NCBI GenBank assembly: GCA_036562565.1
Contig: DATCJY010000084.1
Span: 1-37,193 of the forward strand
Source of the DNA: DATCJY01 sp036562565
GTDB taxonomy: Bacteria; Bacteroidota; Bacteroidia; Flavobacteriales_D; Sanyastnellaceae
DNA length: 37,193 nucleotides
Reading direction: 5' to 3'
Shown one piece after another: positions 7,615-16,112 of the stretch (position 1 is the first letter of the stretch; each line of letters begins with the position of its first letter). Position numbers and translations under genes: made by a program. The notes under the pieces are model-generated. The model worked only from the letters and a program-made list of their open reading frames with translations, searched no databases and had not been told where the DNA came from.

Positions 7615-8740
7615 CGGTGCTCACGTAGCTTACTTTATCGGCAAGGTTGAATTGGTTGATAGCAGCAACGGAGTCGCCACCACCCACCAGCGTGAATGCA
7701 CCTTTGCTTGTAGCCTCTACAAGAGCTTGAGCAATTTCGATGGTTCCTTTGGCAAAGTTTTCCATTTCGAACACCCCCATTGGGCCGTTCCACAGAATCA
7801 CTTTGGACCCGAGGATAATCTCTTTGTATTTGGCAACACTATCTTGAGCGATGTCCAAGCCCATCCAGCCGTCTTCTATGGTGTTGATGGCGGATACTTT
7901 GGTGTTTGCGTCATTCGCGAATTTGTCAGCCACTACCGCATCCGTTGGAAGCACGAGGTTCACGCCTTTTGATTTGGCTTTTTCAAGCAATGCAAGAGCC
8001 AAATCCATTTTATCATCTTCCACCAATGATGCGCCTACATGGCCACCTTGAGCTTTGATAAAGGTGAAAGCCATACCACCACCGATGAGGATGTTGTCGC
8101 AACGCCCGAGCAAGTTTTCAAGGATGGAAATCTTGCTGCTCACTTTGCTACCACCGATGATGGCAGTCACAGGCTTTGCAGTAGAGTTGAGGACTTTGTC
8201 AATGCTTTGTACTTCGTCTTCCATTAGGTAGCCGAAGAGTTTATCGGTAGGGAAGAATTTTGCAATCACCGCGGTGCTCGCGTGTGCACGGTGAGCAGTA
8301 CCGAACGCATCGTTGATATACACATCTCCATTCTCTGCCAGTTGACCGGCAAAGAATTCGTCACCGGCTTCTTCTTCTTTATAGAAACGCAAGTTTTCCA
8401 AAAGCACTACGTCACCATTTTGCATGGCGTTCACTACTTCGGCAGCTTTTTCACCAATGCAGTCGGTAGCAAATTTCACTTCTTTGCCGAGCAATTGGGA
8501 AGTGTGTTTTACCAAATGTTTGAGAGAGAATTTTTCTTCAGGTCCATTTTTTGGACGACCAAGGTGTGACATAAGAATGGCTTTACCGCCATCGTTAATT
8601 ACTTTTTTAATGGTCTTGAGGGCCGCTTTGATGCGGGTATCATCGGTGATGTTGAATGCTGCATCGAGAGGAACGTTGAAGTCAACGCGAATCAATACGC
8701 GTTTTCCTGCAAAATTGTAATTGTCTATTTGGTAAGCCAT
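7547..8740 (-). CDS. pgk: Phosphoglycerate kinase
   Basis: Transfers phosphate between 1,3-bisphosphoglycerate and ADP in glycolysis (cytoplasm). The 397-aa length is normal. Recognisable motifs are GKRVLIRVDFNVPL (N-terminal signature), LMSHLGRP, LLENLRFYKEEE, NDAFGTAHRAHAST, IIGGSKVSSKI, LWNGPMGVFE and the C-terminal TLVGGGDSVAAI and STGGGAMLE nucleotide-site loops. All look intact. The stop lies inside the open frame of the downstream YigZ gene. A weak promoter-like TATCTTGC is seen about 35 nt upstream on the minus strand. Confidence 0.97.
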   Translation of the reverse strand: MAYQIDNYNFAGKRVLIRVDFNVPLDAAFNITDDTRIKAALKTIKKVINDGGKAILMSHLGRPKNGPEEKFSLKHLVKHTSQLLGKEVKFATDCIGEKAAEVVNAMQNGDVVLLENLRFYKEEEAGDEFFAGQLAENGDVYINDAFGTAHRAHASTAVIAKFFPTDKLFGYLMEDEVQSIDKVLNSTAKPVTAIIGGSKVSSKISILENLLGRCDNILIGGGMAFTFIKAQGGHVGASLVEDDKMDLALALLEKAKSKGVNLVLPTDAVVADKFANDANTKVSAINTIEDGWMGLDIAQDSVAKYKEIILGSKVILWNGPMGVFEMENFAKGTIEIAQALVEATSKGAFTLVGGGDSVAAINQFNLADKVSYVSTGGGAMLEALEGIDLPGIAAIKN

Positions 8741-8821
8741 GCGTAAAAATTACTTGAGATTGAGGGCGCAAGATAAAACGCCAAACAGCTGAGTTTCGAA
8801 TTTTCAGGCACGGTGGAGCGC

Positions 8822-8841
8822 TCATCCTTTTCACAGGATGA
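8822..8841. other. Small hairpin between unknown gene and pgk
   Basis: A perfect 7-bp inverted repeat (TCATCCT 8822-8828, AGGATGA 8835-8841) with a 6-nt loop lies in the 191-bp space between the 185-aa gene and pgk. It has no T tract, so it is a weak terminator candidate at best. Confidence 0.3.
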
Positions 8842-8931
8842 CTCTCAATGAAATAAATCAATAGAACAGAATTTCTGCACTGCCGGTGAAGCAAGGCAGG
8901 AAGTTGAAATGCCGGTGATGGGTAAAAAAAA

Positions 8932-9489
8932 TCAGGGATTGATTAAAGGCAATTTGTTGATACGAGCCAACTCTTTTTCAATCTCCCAAGTGATTTCACT
9001 GGTGAGGTTGTTGTTTTTGAGCGCAGTGAGCAATCTACCGGTATCAATCATCTCGCGCGACTTGGCTTCTTCAGGCAATGCTTCGGCATAGTTGCTAAAG
9101 AAGTGCTTGAACTTTTTCATATAGGTCGTTTGAAGCTCAATAGCAATGGGAAGCAAACTTTGCAAAGTCCGAAATGTAGCGGCATTGGAGATGTGCAGCT
9201 TGAGTGCGCTCATCTGTCGTTCATACTGTTCCAAGAATGAAATGACATCATCAGCAGCATGCACACTAGCTATATCAATGGCTGGAAGAGCAGGTGCAGC
9301 GGGTGATTCCAGTGCACACCAAACAGCCAGTTGTTGTATTCTTTTATGTACTAATGAGGGTACGGGGAGAAGCGGCAGAATTTCTTTTTTCAGTGCAAAC
9401 AGCTTCTCTTCCCAGGCGGTTTCGACTGCTTCTTGGTCGGCATCTTCTTCTAAACCAAGGAGTTTAATGGCTTCTGTCACGTTTGTCAT
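8932..9489 (-). CDS. Unknown 185-aa protein with J-like N-terminus
   Basis: I do not recognise this family. The N-terminus (AIKLLGLEEDADQEAVETAWEEKLFALKKEILP) has the spacing of the first two helices of a DnaJ domain, in which LGL....D...ID.AW/Y is common, but there is no HPD tripeptide afterwards, so it could not stimulate DnaK. The rest is predicted helical and Leu-rich, with a RLLTALKNNNLTSEITWEIEKEL stretch near the C-terminus. No signal peptide or membrane segment is seen. It is upstream of pgk on the same strand with a 191-bp gap, and divergent from the thioredoxin lipoprotein gene. Confidence 0.7.
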   Translation of the reverse strand: MTNVTEAIKLLGLEEDADQEAVETAWEEKLFALKKEILPLLPVPSLVHKRIQQLAVWCALESPAAPALPAIDIASVHAADDVISFLEQYERQMSALKLHISNAATFRTLQSLLPIAIELQTTYMKKFKHFFSNYAEALPEEAKSREMIDTGRLLTALKNNNLTSEITWEIEKELARINKLPLINP

Positions 9490-9554
9490 TTGGTCTCAAA
9501 TCTATCTGAATTCCATTAAGAAACTCTTAAAGAATTCGTGGGGTTTTAAGGGGC

Positions 9555-9562
9555 TATATTTG
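9555..9562 (+). promoter_or_regulatory. Putative -7 promoter box of the thioredoxin lipoprotein gene
   Basis: TATATTTG is an exact match to TAnnTTTG, 26 nt before the ATG at 9589. The -33 region has no clear TTTG. Confidence 0.5.
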
Positions 9563-9588
9563 CGTTATTAGCAGACCACTCATACAGG

Positions 9589-10965
9589 ATGAACGTAAAT
9601 AAAGTTCCGCTTTTGTTGATTTTTTCTCTCATAGTCTTATGGGCATGTAATCGCCCGGAGCGTGCATTGGCCGGGCATCCTGCTCAGATGACAGAGGCGC
9701 AAGCAGTTGTCACACAGCTCAAAGGCACACTCACTACACCACAGCGCGGCCCGCTTTATTTATGGTCAACCTATGGCAAACAAGTAGAAAAAATCGATAG
9801 CACCACCATCACGAATGGACGCTTTGCTTTCCATCCTCGCACCTATGAGCCCGGTATATACATGTTAGGCACCAGCGAGAACAACATGTGTCCCATTATT
9901 CTGAGCTCGCAGGAACCTGTTGTAGAACTGGGGTTTAGGACCGGCAAGCTGGAAAACAGTGGGTATGCAGTGCAGTCCAAGGAGAATGAAGGCTGGTTGA
10001 CTTATATGAACAAAGAGGCGGCATTGATGCGTGCTATCAAAGATGCGCAGGCCGCCTTGCGCAAGGCTACGGACAACAAGTCGGCATTAGAAGAACAAGT
10101 GGCTCAACGCGAAAAGGATTTGTGGAACTATCAAGAAGAAATGATAGCAAAATATGCTGCTACACATTTCGCCAAACTGGTACGCTGGAAGCAAGAACCG
10201 TATAAAAATGATTTCGCAAAGTATTGGGACAATATTGATTTCAAGGACGAAAGCATCATTCACAGCCGAGTGCTCACGGACCGCATAGAGAGCTTTATGC
10301 GCACACACAGCCGCGGAGAGCAAAGCGGATTTATACAATGTGTGGATGCAGTTGCTGCCAAGGCAAAAGTCAATGACCAAGTTTTGGAGTTTGCATTGAG
10401 TCAGATGCTCACCGGTTTTTATGAAAGTGGATTGGAAAACATTTGTTCCTATATCGTGGATCATTACATACACGGAGATGCATGCGGTGATGCCGATATG
10501 TCGGAGGCAATTAAGAACACAGCCGCCTCCATTGGACAGCTTGCCATTGGTAAGACACCGCCCAACATACAGATGCAGGCACACAACGGTGAATGGGTTG
10601 ATTTGTACCAACTGGCAAGTACCCATCAATACACGCTGGTGATGTTCTGGAGTTCGTGGTGTGAGCATTGCAAAGCAGAGGCACCTCAGGTTCAGAACCT
10701 CTATCGCATTTGGAAGCCCAAAGGTTTTGAAATACTCGGAGTATCGATTGACCAACAACCACAAGCATGGCTTGCTGCCATTGAAGAGCGTAATTTCCGT
10801 TTTCCGAATGTGTGCGGCATGAATCAATACAAATCAAAAGTGGCACAGGATTATCGCATAACGCGCACCCCGACTTATTTCTTACTGAACGATAAGAAAG
10901 AAATTGTTTTAAAACCGAAGAACATCAAGGAAGTGCAAACCTTTTTGACAGAGAAACTGAAGTAA
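9589..10965 (+). CDS. Thioredoxin-domain (TlpA-like) lipoprotein
   Basis: A 458-aa envelope thiol-disulfide protein. The N-terminus is a lipoprotein signal (MNVNKVPLLLIFSLIVLWAC, Cys20). Residues about 45-125 resemble the DUF4369-type beta domain often found in front of Bacteroidota TlpA proteins (LKGTLTT...GPLYLWSTYGKQVEKIDSTTITNGRFAF). A helical middle region follows. The C-terminal thioredoxin fold contains FWSSWCEHCKAEAPQVQNLY with the redox pair Cys358/Cys361, the GVSID strand and the cis-Pro TRTPTYFLL. It probably reduces or isomerises disulfides in the periplasm; partners are unknown. It is monocistronic. Confidence 0.9.
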   Translation: MNVNKVPLLLIFSLIVLWACNRPERALAGHPAQMTEAQAVVTQLKGTLTTPQRGPLYLWSTYGKQVEKIDSTTITNGRFAFHPRTYEPGIYMLGTSENNMCPIILSSQEPVVELGFRTGKLENSGYAVQSKENEGWLTYMNKEAALMRAIKDAQAALRKATDNKSALEEQVAQREKDLWNYQEEMIAKYAATHFAKLVRWKQEPYKNDFAKYWDNIDFKDESIIHSRVLTDRIESFMRTHSRGEQSGFIQCVDAVAAKAKVNDQVLEFALSQMLTGFYESGLENICSYIVDHYIHGDACGDADMSEAIKNTAASIGQLAIGKTPPNIQMQAHNGEWVDLYQLASTHQYTLVMFWSSWCEHCKAEAPQVQNLYRIWKPKGFEILGVSIDQQPQAWLAAIEERNFRFPNVCGMNQYKSKVAQDYRITRTPTYFLLNDKKEIVLKPKNIKEVQTFLTEKLK

Positions 10966-11158
10966 TTGATTGAAATGATAATCGGGTAGCAAAAGAGATT
11001 CTCAGATAAAGAACAAATGCAACTTCATCGATATGCAGTTAAAGAAAGAGCCATTCGGGATCTTTTATTTTGATTCTAAGTTTTGAATGAGGTGTATTGA
11101 AAGCGCAGTATTTTCTATACATTGCATCCTGAATAATCAACCAACAAAGCAGATTGCT

Positions 11159-12118
11159 ATGACTTTAAGAGATATGGGTATTCCAAGCGTGGATTTGGCT
11201 GATTTCATCCACGGCACATTGGAACAAAAACGAGCTTTTGTCAATGACTTGGGAAAAGCTTATGAAGAGATAGGGTTCGTGGCAGTGCGCAATCACCTCA
11301 TTGATGAGCGCACCGTTGAAATTCTTTATGAAGAAGTAAAAAAATTCTTTGACCTTCCGGAGGAGGTGAAGAAGAAATACGAAGTGCCTGAATTGGCCGG
11401 CCAACGCGGATACACTTCTTTTGGACGTGAACATGCCAAGGGCAGCAATGCCGGTGACCTCAAAGAGTTCTGGCATTTTGGTCAAGAGGTAGAAGGTAAT
11501 GATCCAATCAAGAATGAATATCCGGATAACATTTTCACTGAAGAGTTGCCGGAGTTCAACCGCATTGGGCTGAAGGCTTACCGCGACCTGGAGAATACCG
11601 GTAAATACATGTTGCGCGCTATTGCCTTGTATCTCGGGCTGGAAGAGACTTACTTCGATGATAAAATAAAGAATGGTAATTCCATCTTACGCCCAATACA
11701 TTATCCACCAATTACGGAAGAACCCAAGAGTGCGGTCCGTGCAGGTCAGCACGAAGACATCAACCTTATCACTTTGTTGATTGGAGCTTCTGCCGATGGT
11801 TTGGAGGTATTGAACAAAAAGAACGAGTGGGTGCCCGTAACAGCATTGCCCGATCACATTGTTGTGAATGTTGGCGATATGTTGCAGCGCCTCACCAACG
11901 GTAAGCTGAAGAGTACAACTCACCGTGTGGTGAATCCACCGCGTGAGAAGTGGGGCACCAGCCGATACAGCATTCCGTTCTTCTTGCATCCGCGCAGTGA
12001 GATGTCATTGGCATGTCTTCCGTCATGCGTACCCCCAGGTGAGAAGCCTCAATGGGAACCAATCACTGCAGGTGAATTCCTCAACGAGCGTTTGGCGGAA
12101 ATTGGCCTGAAGAAATAA
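11159..12118 (+). CDS. 2-oxoglutarate/Fe(II)-dependent oxygenase, IPNS-like
   Basis: A 319-aa member of the isopenicillin-N-synthase-like non-haem iron oxygenases (DIOX_N followed by 2OG-FeII_Oxy). The N-terminus IPSVDLADF and GFVAVRNH are typical of the DIOX_N part. The iron ligands are in GQHEDINLITLL (HxD) and in TTHRVV (distal His); the RYS of GTSRYSIPFFLHP is the RxS pair that binds 2-oxoglutarate. The ATG at 11159 is preferred because the 24 extra upstream codons look non-coding. The substrate cannot be told from sequence; plant GA-oxidase-like hits are common for this family and are not informative. It ends at a good terminator. Confidence 0.9.
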   Translation: MTLRDMGIPSVDLADFIHGTLEQKRAFVNDLGKAYEEIGFVAVRNHLIDERTVEILYEEVKKFFDLPEEVKKKYEVPELAGQRGYTSFGREHAKGSNAGDLKEFWHFGQEVEGNDPIKNEYPDNIFTEELPEFNRIGLKAYRDLENTGKYMLRAIALYLGLEETYFDDKIKNGNSILRPIHYPPITEEPKSAVRAGQHEDINLITLLIGASADGLEVLNKKNEWVPVTALPDHIVVNVGDMLQRLTNGKLKSTTHRVVNPPREKWGTSRYSIPFFLHPRSEMSLACLPSCVPPGEKPQWEPITAGEFLNERLAEIGLKK

Positions 12119-12148
12119 TCCGATAACTGTTTTTATAAGGATATTTAC

Positions 12149-12181
12149 AACCTGTTCTGTTAGCGGAACAGGTTTCTTTTT
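12149..12181 (+). terminator. Rho-independent terminator of the oxygenase gene
   Basis: A perfect 9-bp stem (AACCTGTTC 12149-12157, GAACAGGTT 12166-12174) with an 8-nt loop is followed by TCTTTTTGTTT. Confidence 0.85.
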
Positions 12182-12227
12182 GTTTATTCATCGCACGTGT
12201 GCGATAACAACAACAAGCAGTGATAAA

Positions 12228-12605
12228 ATGAAAATCAGAATCAAGGGAAACAGCATCCGATTGCGCTTGTCTCAGAAGGAAGTGAGTGCTATTGCAAAAG
12301 GAGAAGCTATTGTGGAGCGCACGGTGTTCTCACCTGTGGATGCATTTGTATATGCGCTTGAGCCATGGCATCTGAGTGTGGCCGAAGCCAAGTTTGAGAA
12401 TGGTCGCATCACTGTGATGTTGCCGGAGCAAGCCATTACTAAATGGGCAGGTACTGAAGAAGTTTCACTGCAATACACCCAAGACAATGGAGCCGATGGT
12501 CTTCGCATTTTAGTAGAAAAGGATTTTGCTTGTTTGGCTGAAAGAGAAGGCGAGGACGAGAGCGATAATTTTCCACATCCCCATGCAGGGAATAAGAAAT
12601 GCTGA
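12228..12605 (+). CDS. DUF7009 family protein
   Basis: A 125-aa protein that I match to the uncharacterised DUF7009 family by MKIRIKGNSIRLRLSQKEV at the start and LRILVEKDFACL followed by an acidic stretch and NFPHP at the end. The ATG at 12228 gives the family's usual N-terminus; an upstream start at 12180 would add 16 unlikely residues. Its last codons overlap the moaA start by 7 nt (ATGCTGA), so the two are almost certainly translated together. That suggests a role near molybdenum cofactor synthesis, but function is unknown. No membrane segment or signal peptide; the protein should be cytoplasmic. Confidence 0.8.
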   Translation: MKIRIKGNSIRLRLSQKEVSAIAKGEAIVERTVFSPVDAFVYALEPWHLSVAEAKFENGRITVMLPEQAITKWAGTEEVSLQYTQDNGADGLRILVEKDFACLAEREGEDESDNFPHPHAGNKKC

Positions 12606-13582
12606 TAGATAACCACGGCAGACATATCAATTATTTGCGCCTTGCAGTAACCGATCGCTGCAACCTCCGCTGCTTGTATTGCATGCCGGCTGCGGGATTG
12701 CGTTGGTTGCCGCGCAAGGACATTCTTTCTTATGAGGAGATGGAGCGTCTGCTGTCCATCCTTTCTCAAGCCGGTATTACCAAGCTGCGCTTCACGGGTG
12801 GTGAGCCATTTATGCGCAAGGATTTTATTCATCTCCTTGAGTCGGTGAGCAACAAACAATGGTTTGAGAAGATATCCATCACTACCAATGGCACATTGTT
12901 GTTGCCTCATATCCCAAAGCTCAAACAACTCGGTATTCATTCTGTGAACTTAAGCTTGGACACAGTGGACAAGCAGCGTTTCGAAACCATGACCAGGCGC
13001 AATGATTTTAATTTGGTGATGGAGAGTTTTCACTCGTTGCTTGCGCATGGAATACGCACCAAAGTGAATGCCATCATCTTGGATGGCAAGAACGATGAAG
13101 ACATCCTATCACTTGCTGAACTTGCCAAGCAATACCCCGTGGATGTTCGCTTCATTGAAGAGATGCCTTTTAATGGTACAGGAAAGTATGAACCTATAAA
13201 ATGGAATGCGCAAAACATCGTCAAGTATTTGCGTGCACATTATCCCGATATAATTAAACTCCAAGACGAATCATCGAGTACAGTAGCGAGTTATCATATT
13301 CCCGGATTTAAAGGAGCTGTTGGTGTCATTGCTGCTTATACCCGTAGTTTTTGCGGCACTTGCAATCGCTTGCGACTCAATGCCGAGGGCCAATTAAAGA
13401 CTTGTCTTTACGAAGCAGGAGGAACCTCCTTGCGTGATTTGTTGCGCAACGGTGCAACAGATGATGAAATTCTTCAGCAGATCCGATATGCAGTCAGTCA
13501 CCGCTTTGCCAACGGCTTCGAAGCAGAGCGTCATCATGCCAAGACCATTGCGCAGAAGTCGATGGCGAGCATTGGAGGATAA
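12599..13582 (+). CDS. moaA: GTP 3',8-cyclase (radical SAM), molybdenum cofactor synthesis
   Basis: MoaA makes 3',8-cyclo-GTP, the first step of molybdopterin synthesis. The 327-aa protein has the radical SAM cluster motif CNLRCLYC (Cys21, 25, 28), the SAM-binding FTGGEPFMRKDF, TTNGT and the second iron-sulfur site FCGTCNRLRL...KTC in the C-terminal part. It ends in the expected GG (ASIGG). All functional residues I can check are present. The start overlaps the stop of the DUF7009 gene. No moaC, moaE, moaD, mog or moeA neighbour is in this window, so the rest of the pathway must lie elsewhere. Confidence 0.96.
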   Translation: MLIDNHGRHINYLRLAVTDRCNLRCLYCMPAAGLRWLPRKDILSYEEMERLLSILSQAGITKLRFTGGEPFMRKDFIHLLESVSNKQWFEKISITTNGTLLLPHIPKLKQLGIHSVNLSLDTVDKQRFETMTRRNDFNLVMESFHSLLAHGIRTKVNAIILDGKNDEDILSLAELAKQYPVDVRFIEEMPFNGTGKYEPIKWNAQNIVKYLRAHYPDIIKLQDESSSTVASYHIPGFKGAVGVIAAYTRSFCGTCNRLRLNAEGQLKTCLYEAGGTSLRDLLRNGATDDEILQQIRYAVSHRFANGFEAERHHAKTIAQKSMASIGG

Positions 13583-13590
13583 CCATAAAT

Positions 13591-13617
13591 AAAAACGAGC
13601 CGAACAATGTCGGCCCG
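13591..13617 (-). terminator. Rho-independent terminator of the DUF420-like gene
   Basis: Read on the minus strand, an 8-bp stem with one G-T pair (arms 13610-13617 and 13596-13603) is followed by TTTTTATTTAT. It lies between the convergent moaA and DUF420-like genes. Confidence 0.7.
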
Positions 13618-13643
13618 TATGCTTTGATGTTATCTCTTATTTT

Positions 13644-14126
13644 TTAAAGTACAAATCCGTAAACGTAAAGTATAAGCCCGGTGACACAAGTTAGGGCCAT
13701 ATCCCACATACCGATTTTACCCAAAAGTTTATGTGTGCGACTGAACTTATTGGGGCGAGGAGGTTTTTCGAATTTGATAAGCGAAAGAATAATCAGCAAC
13801 GTCCAGATGATGGAAGTTGTAATGGATAAGAACGTATGGAAGTAAATCATGAAGTTCAGGAAGAACGTACCTTCATACGCTGAGCCTTTGACCATTTCGA
13901 AGATGCCACCGTGTTGCATCATATCATATTCGAAGAGCAAGACCACAAACAGCAAGATGAGAAACATGTAGAGTTGAATACGTTTGTGAACCGTATAGGC
14001 TCTTTCACGTTTCACCTTGCGCCATGAGTACCACAACAAGGGCAAAATGATGGCCATGGATACTACCACGATGTCCATCAAGACATCGCAACGCGCACCA
14101 AAAATGCTGGGAGGGAAAATTTTCAT
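13644..14126 (-). CDS. DUF420-like membrane protein
   Basis: A 160-aa inner-membrane protein with four to five hydrophobic segments (about 16-34, 48-65, 85-110, 138-158). The pattern of histidines on or beside membrane helices (HKRIQLYMF, FHTFLSITT, THKLLGKIG) and the ending KIGMWDMALTCVTGLILYVYGF resemble the DUF420 group, whose members sometimes lie near terminal oxidase genes; no oxidase gene is here. Assignment to DUF420 is from memory of the pattern and only moderately sure. The 164-bp upstream DNA is strongly AT-rich. Confidence 0.6.
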   Translation of the reverse strand: MKIFPPSIFGARCDVLMDIVVVSMAIILPLLWYSWRKVKRERAYTVHKRIQLYMFLILLFVVLLFEYDMMQHGGIFEMVKGSAYEGTFFLNFMIYFHTFLSITTSIIWTLLIILSLIKFEKPPRPNKFSRTHKLLGKIGMWDMALTCVTGLILYVYGFVL

Positions 14127-14290
14127 AGAGAGTTATTGTGTGTTTAATGTGACCAATGTAGTAAAATCAGGAAATATATATGTAGATAAATACATATTAT
14201 TTAGATGTGTAAATAAATGCTATTTATAAACCATTCTATCCGATAGTACACATCAACATAACACACCCATTCCGTTTACTCAACAATCAC

Positions 14291-15697
14291 TCAGTTGATA
14301 TAAAACTCTTGATGCATTTCCGGTATTACCACTTCAGGGAAGCCTTTTTGAAGGAGTTTTTCTCTAAAAATTCTTTGTGTGTCTAGTTCGCCATGAACGA
14401 TGAAAAGCTGCTTTACTTCTTTAGGGTTTTGGCATGCGATGAATTGGCACAAGTCATCATAATCGGCATGCGCACTGAAAGAGCGCATGGATCTTATCTC
14501 GGCTTTTACTTCAAATATTTCTCCGAAGATGGTAATGTTCAGTTGACCGCGCACGAGCCTTGCACCAAGTGAATTCGGTTCGCAATAGCCAACCATGAGA
14601 ATGGTGTTTTTAGGGTCGTTAATGGCGTGTTTGATATGGTGCTTTACGCGTCCTGCATCTGCCATGCCCGATGCAGAGATGATGACACAAGGGCGGTCGT
14701 GTTGGTTAAGGGCAATGGAATCTTCCACCTTCGAGATATAGTGCAAGCGATGGAAATCAAAAGGCTCGGGGTCTTTTTCCATGTACTTCAAGAAGCGTTT
14801 GTTGTAACATTCAGTGTGCTCGCGCAAGAGCTGTGTAGCCTCGATGGAGAGCGGAGAGTCGATGTAGAAATCAATGTCCGGCAATACCTTGTCAATTTCC
14901 AACCGGTTCAGCATGTAGGCAATCTCCTGCGTCCGTCCCACGCTGAAAGCCGGAATGATGAGTCTTCCTTTTTTTCTTACACACGTGTGGGTGATGATAT
15001 CGAGCAAGGTGCTAGCACTCATCTCCGATGGCTCGTGCAGACTATCGCCATAAGTCGATTCGAGTATCAAATAGTCGGCCTGCGGAAACGGTTCCGGTGA
15101 GCGCAAGATTTCATCATTGTATCTACCCACATCACCACTGAACGTGATGTTTACAGGACGCTTGTTTTTCTCAGTAATACGTACATTCACAACGGTGCTG
15201 CCAAGGATGTGTCCGGCCTCAGTGAGCAACAATTCAACCTCGTTGGATATTTTCACCCATTCACCTTTCTTCACGCATTCGAAAAACTTGAGGCACTCAC
15301 GCACGTCATATTCGGTGTAAAGCACTTCATATGGTTCTTTGCCCTGCTTGGCTCTGCGCTTGTTCACGTATTTGAGGTCCATTTCCTGTATGTGAGCCGA
15401 ATCAAGCAACAGAATCTCTGCTAGGTCGCGCGTGGCATGCGAGCAATAAATCTTACCACGGAAGCCATCCTTGACGAGTTTGGGCAGCAAACCGCAATGA
15501 TCGATGTGGCCATGAGTGAGAAAAACTACATCTACGGAACTCGGCTCAAAACCCCAATGGCGATTGAGTTGATCGCTCTCTTTGGGATGCCCCTGAAACA
15601 TGCCACAGTCGAAAAGAATTTTAAAGCCGCTATCAAGTTGGAGCAAGTGCTTGCTTCCAGTAACAGTCTGTACCGCACCGTGAAAGGATAGTTTCAT
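14291..15697 (-). CDS. Beta-CASP metallo-beta-lactamase-fold RNA hydrolase
   Basis: A 468-aa protein of the MBL/beta-CASP (CPSF/YSH1-like) family, likely a ribonuclease acting in the cytoplasm. The MBL core shows FLTHGHIDHCGLLP (HxHxDH zinc motif), AGHILGSTVVNV and FSGDVGRY. The beta-CASP cap follows (IIPAFSVGRTQEIAYML, IDSPLSIEAT), then the motif-B region VIISASGMADAGRVKHHIKHAI and motif-C region FSAHADYDDL. Length is normal. The ATG at 15697 gives the canonical MKLSFHGAVQTVTGS start; 17 upstream codons in frame are not family-like. RNA processing is the family role; the actual substrate is unknown. Confidence 0.92.
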   Translation of the reverse strand: MKLSFHGAVQTVTGSKHLLQLDSGFKILFDCGMFQGHPKESDQLNRHWGFEPSSVDVVFLTHGHIDHCGLLPKLVKDGFRGKIYCSHATRDLAEILLLDSAHIQEMDLKYVNKRRAKQGKEPYEVLYTEYDVRECLKFFECVKKGEWVKISNEVELLLTEAGHILGSTVVNVRITEKNKRPVNITFSGDVGRYNDEILRSPEPFPQADYLILESTYGDSLHEPSEMSASTLLDIITHTCVRKKGRLIIPAFSVGRTQEIAYMLNRLEIDKVLPDIDFYIDSPLSIEATQLLREHTECYNKRFLKYMEKDPEPFDFHRLHYISKVEDSIALNQHDRPCVIISASGMADAGRVKHHIKHAINDPKNTILMVGYCEPNSLGARLVRGQLNITIFGEIFEVKAEIRSMRSFSAHADYDDLCQFIACQNPKEVKQLFIVHGELDTQRIFREKLLQKGFPEVVIPEMHQEFYIN

Positions 15698-16112
15698 TCG
15701 TTTTGCTTTGTGTATAATTGGATGTGTAAGCCAAAGTAGCGCATTCAATCGGTATTGATGATATGAGCCTTATCATTTTCATGTGAGTGATATATCACAG
15801 TGAGTTTTGGATATTGAGGGGAATACCGGTTCAGGGTTAATTTCCAAAGTGTTGTTTTTCTTTTCCCGATGGTTGGTGGTGGAGTGTAAGTATTCATTAG
15901 GTTCGTTATGTGGCAAAGTTGTTTTTAATTGGCTGTAAAGGATGGCATATGATTTAGGTCAGATGCGCGTGTTCACTAGTTGTGAGTTCCTTGGCTTCAG
16001 GCAAGGAACATCTGATTTATATCGGTAATAATGAAAACGCTTGTCATATAAATAGAAGATATATGGACGGTATTTCGCTAATTTTAAAACACCGGACCAT
16101 TCGGTTTGAACT
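15698..16112. other. 415-bp divergent intergenic region with palindromes
   Basis: This gap holds the promoters of the metallo-hydrolase (-) and the exporter operon (+). It contains a perfect 12-bp palindrome GTGATATATCAC (15787-15798) and a nested inverted repeat (inner arms 15986-15993/16002-16009; outer arms 15959-15965/16009-16015, sharing one base) about 100 bp before the ATPase gene. No convincing TAnnTTTG promoter box was found and no protein-coding frame stands out. Confidence 0.5.
15787..15798. promoter_or_regulatory. Perfect 12-bp palindrome, candidate operator
   Basis: GTGATATATCAC, about 90 bp upstream of the metallo-hydrolase start and 315 bp before the exporter operon. The wider sequence reads TGTGA-N8-TCACA, two bases too long for a CRP site. 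The regulator is unknown. Confidence 0.3.

Noticed and set aside
10087..10827. A 246-codon minus-strand open frame
   Set aside because: Antisense to the thioredoxin-domain lipoprotein, including over its CxxC region; no signature of its own.
12272..12940. A 222-codon minus-strand open frame across DUF7009 and moaA
   Set aside because: Antisense to two recognisable genes with clear family motifs.
15782..15799. CRP-like site TGTGA...TCACA
   Set aside because: The spacer is 8 nt instead of 6, and CRP sites of the enterobacterial kind are not expected here; only the inner 12-bp palindrome is kept as a candidate.
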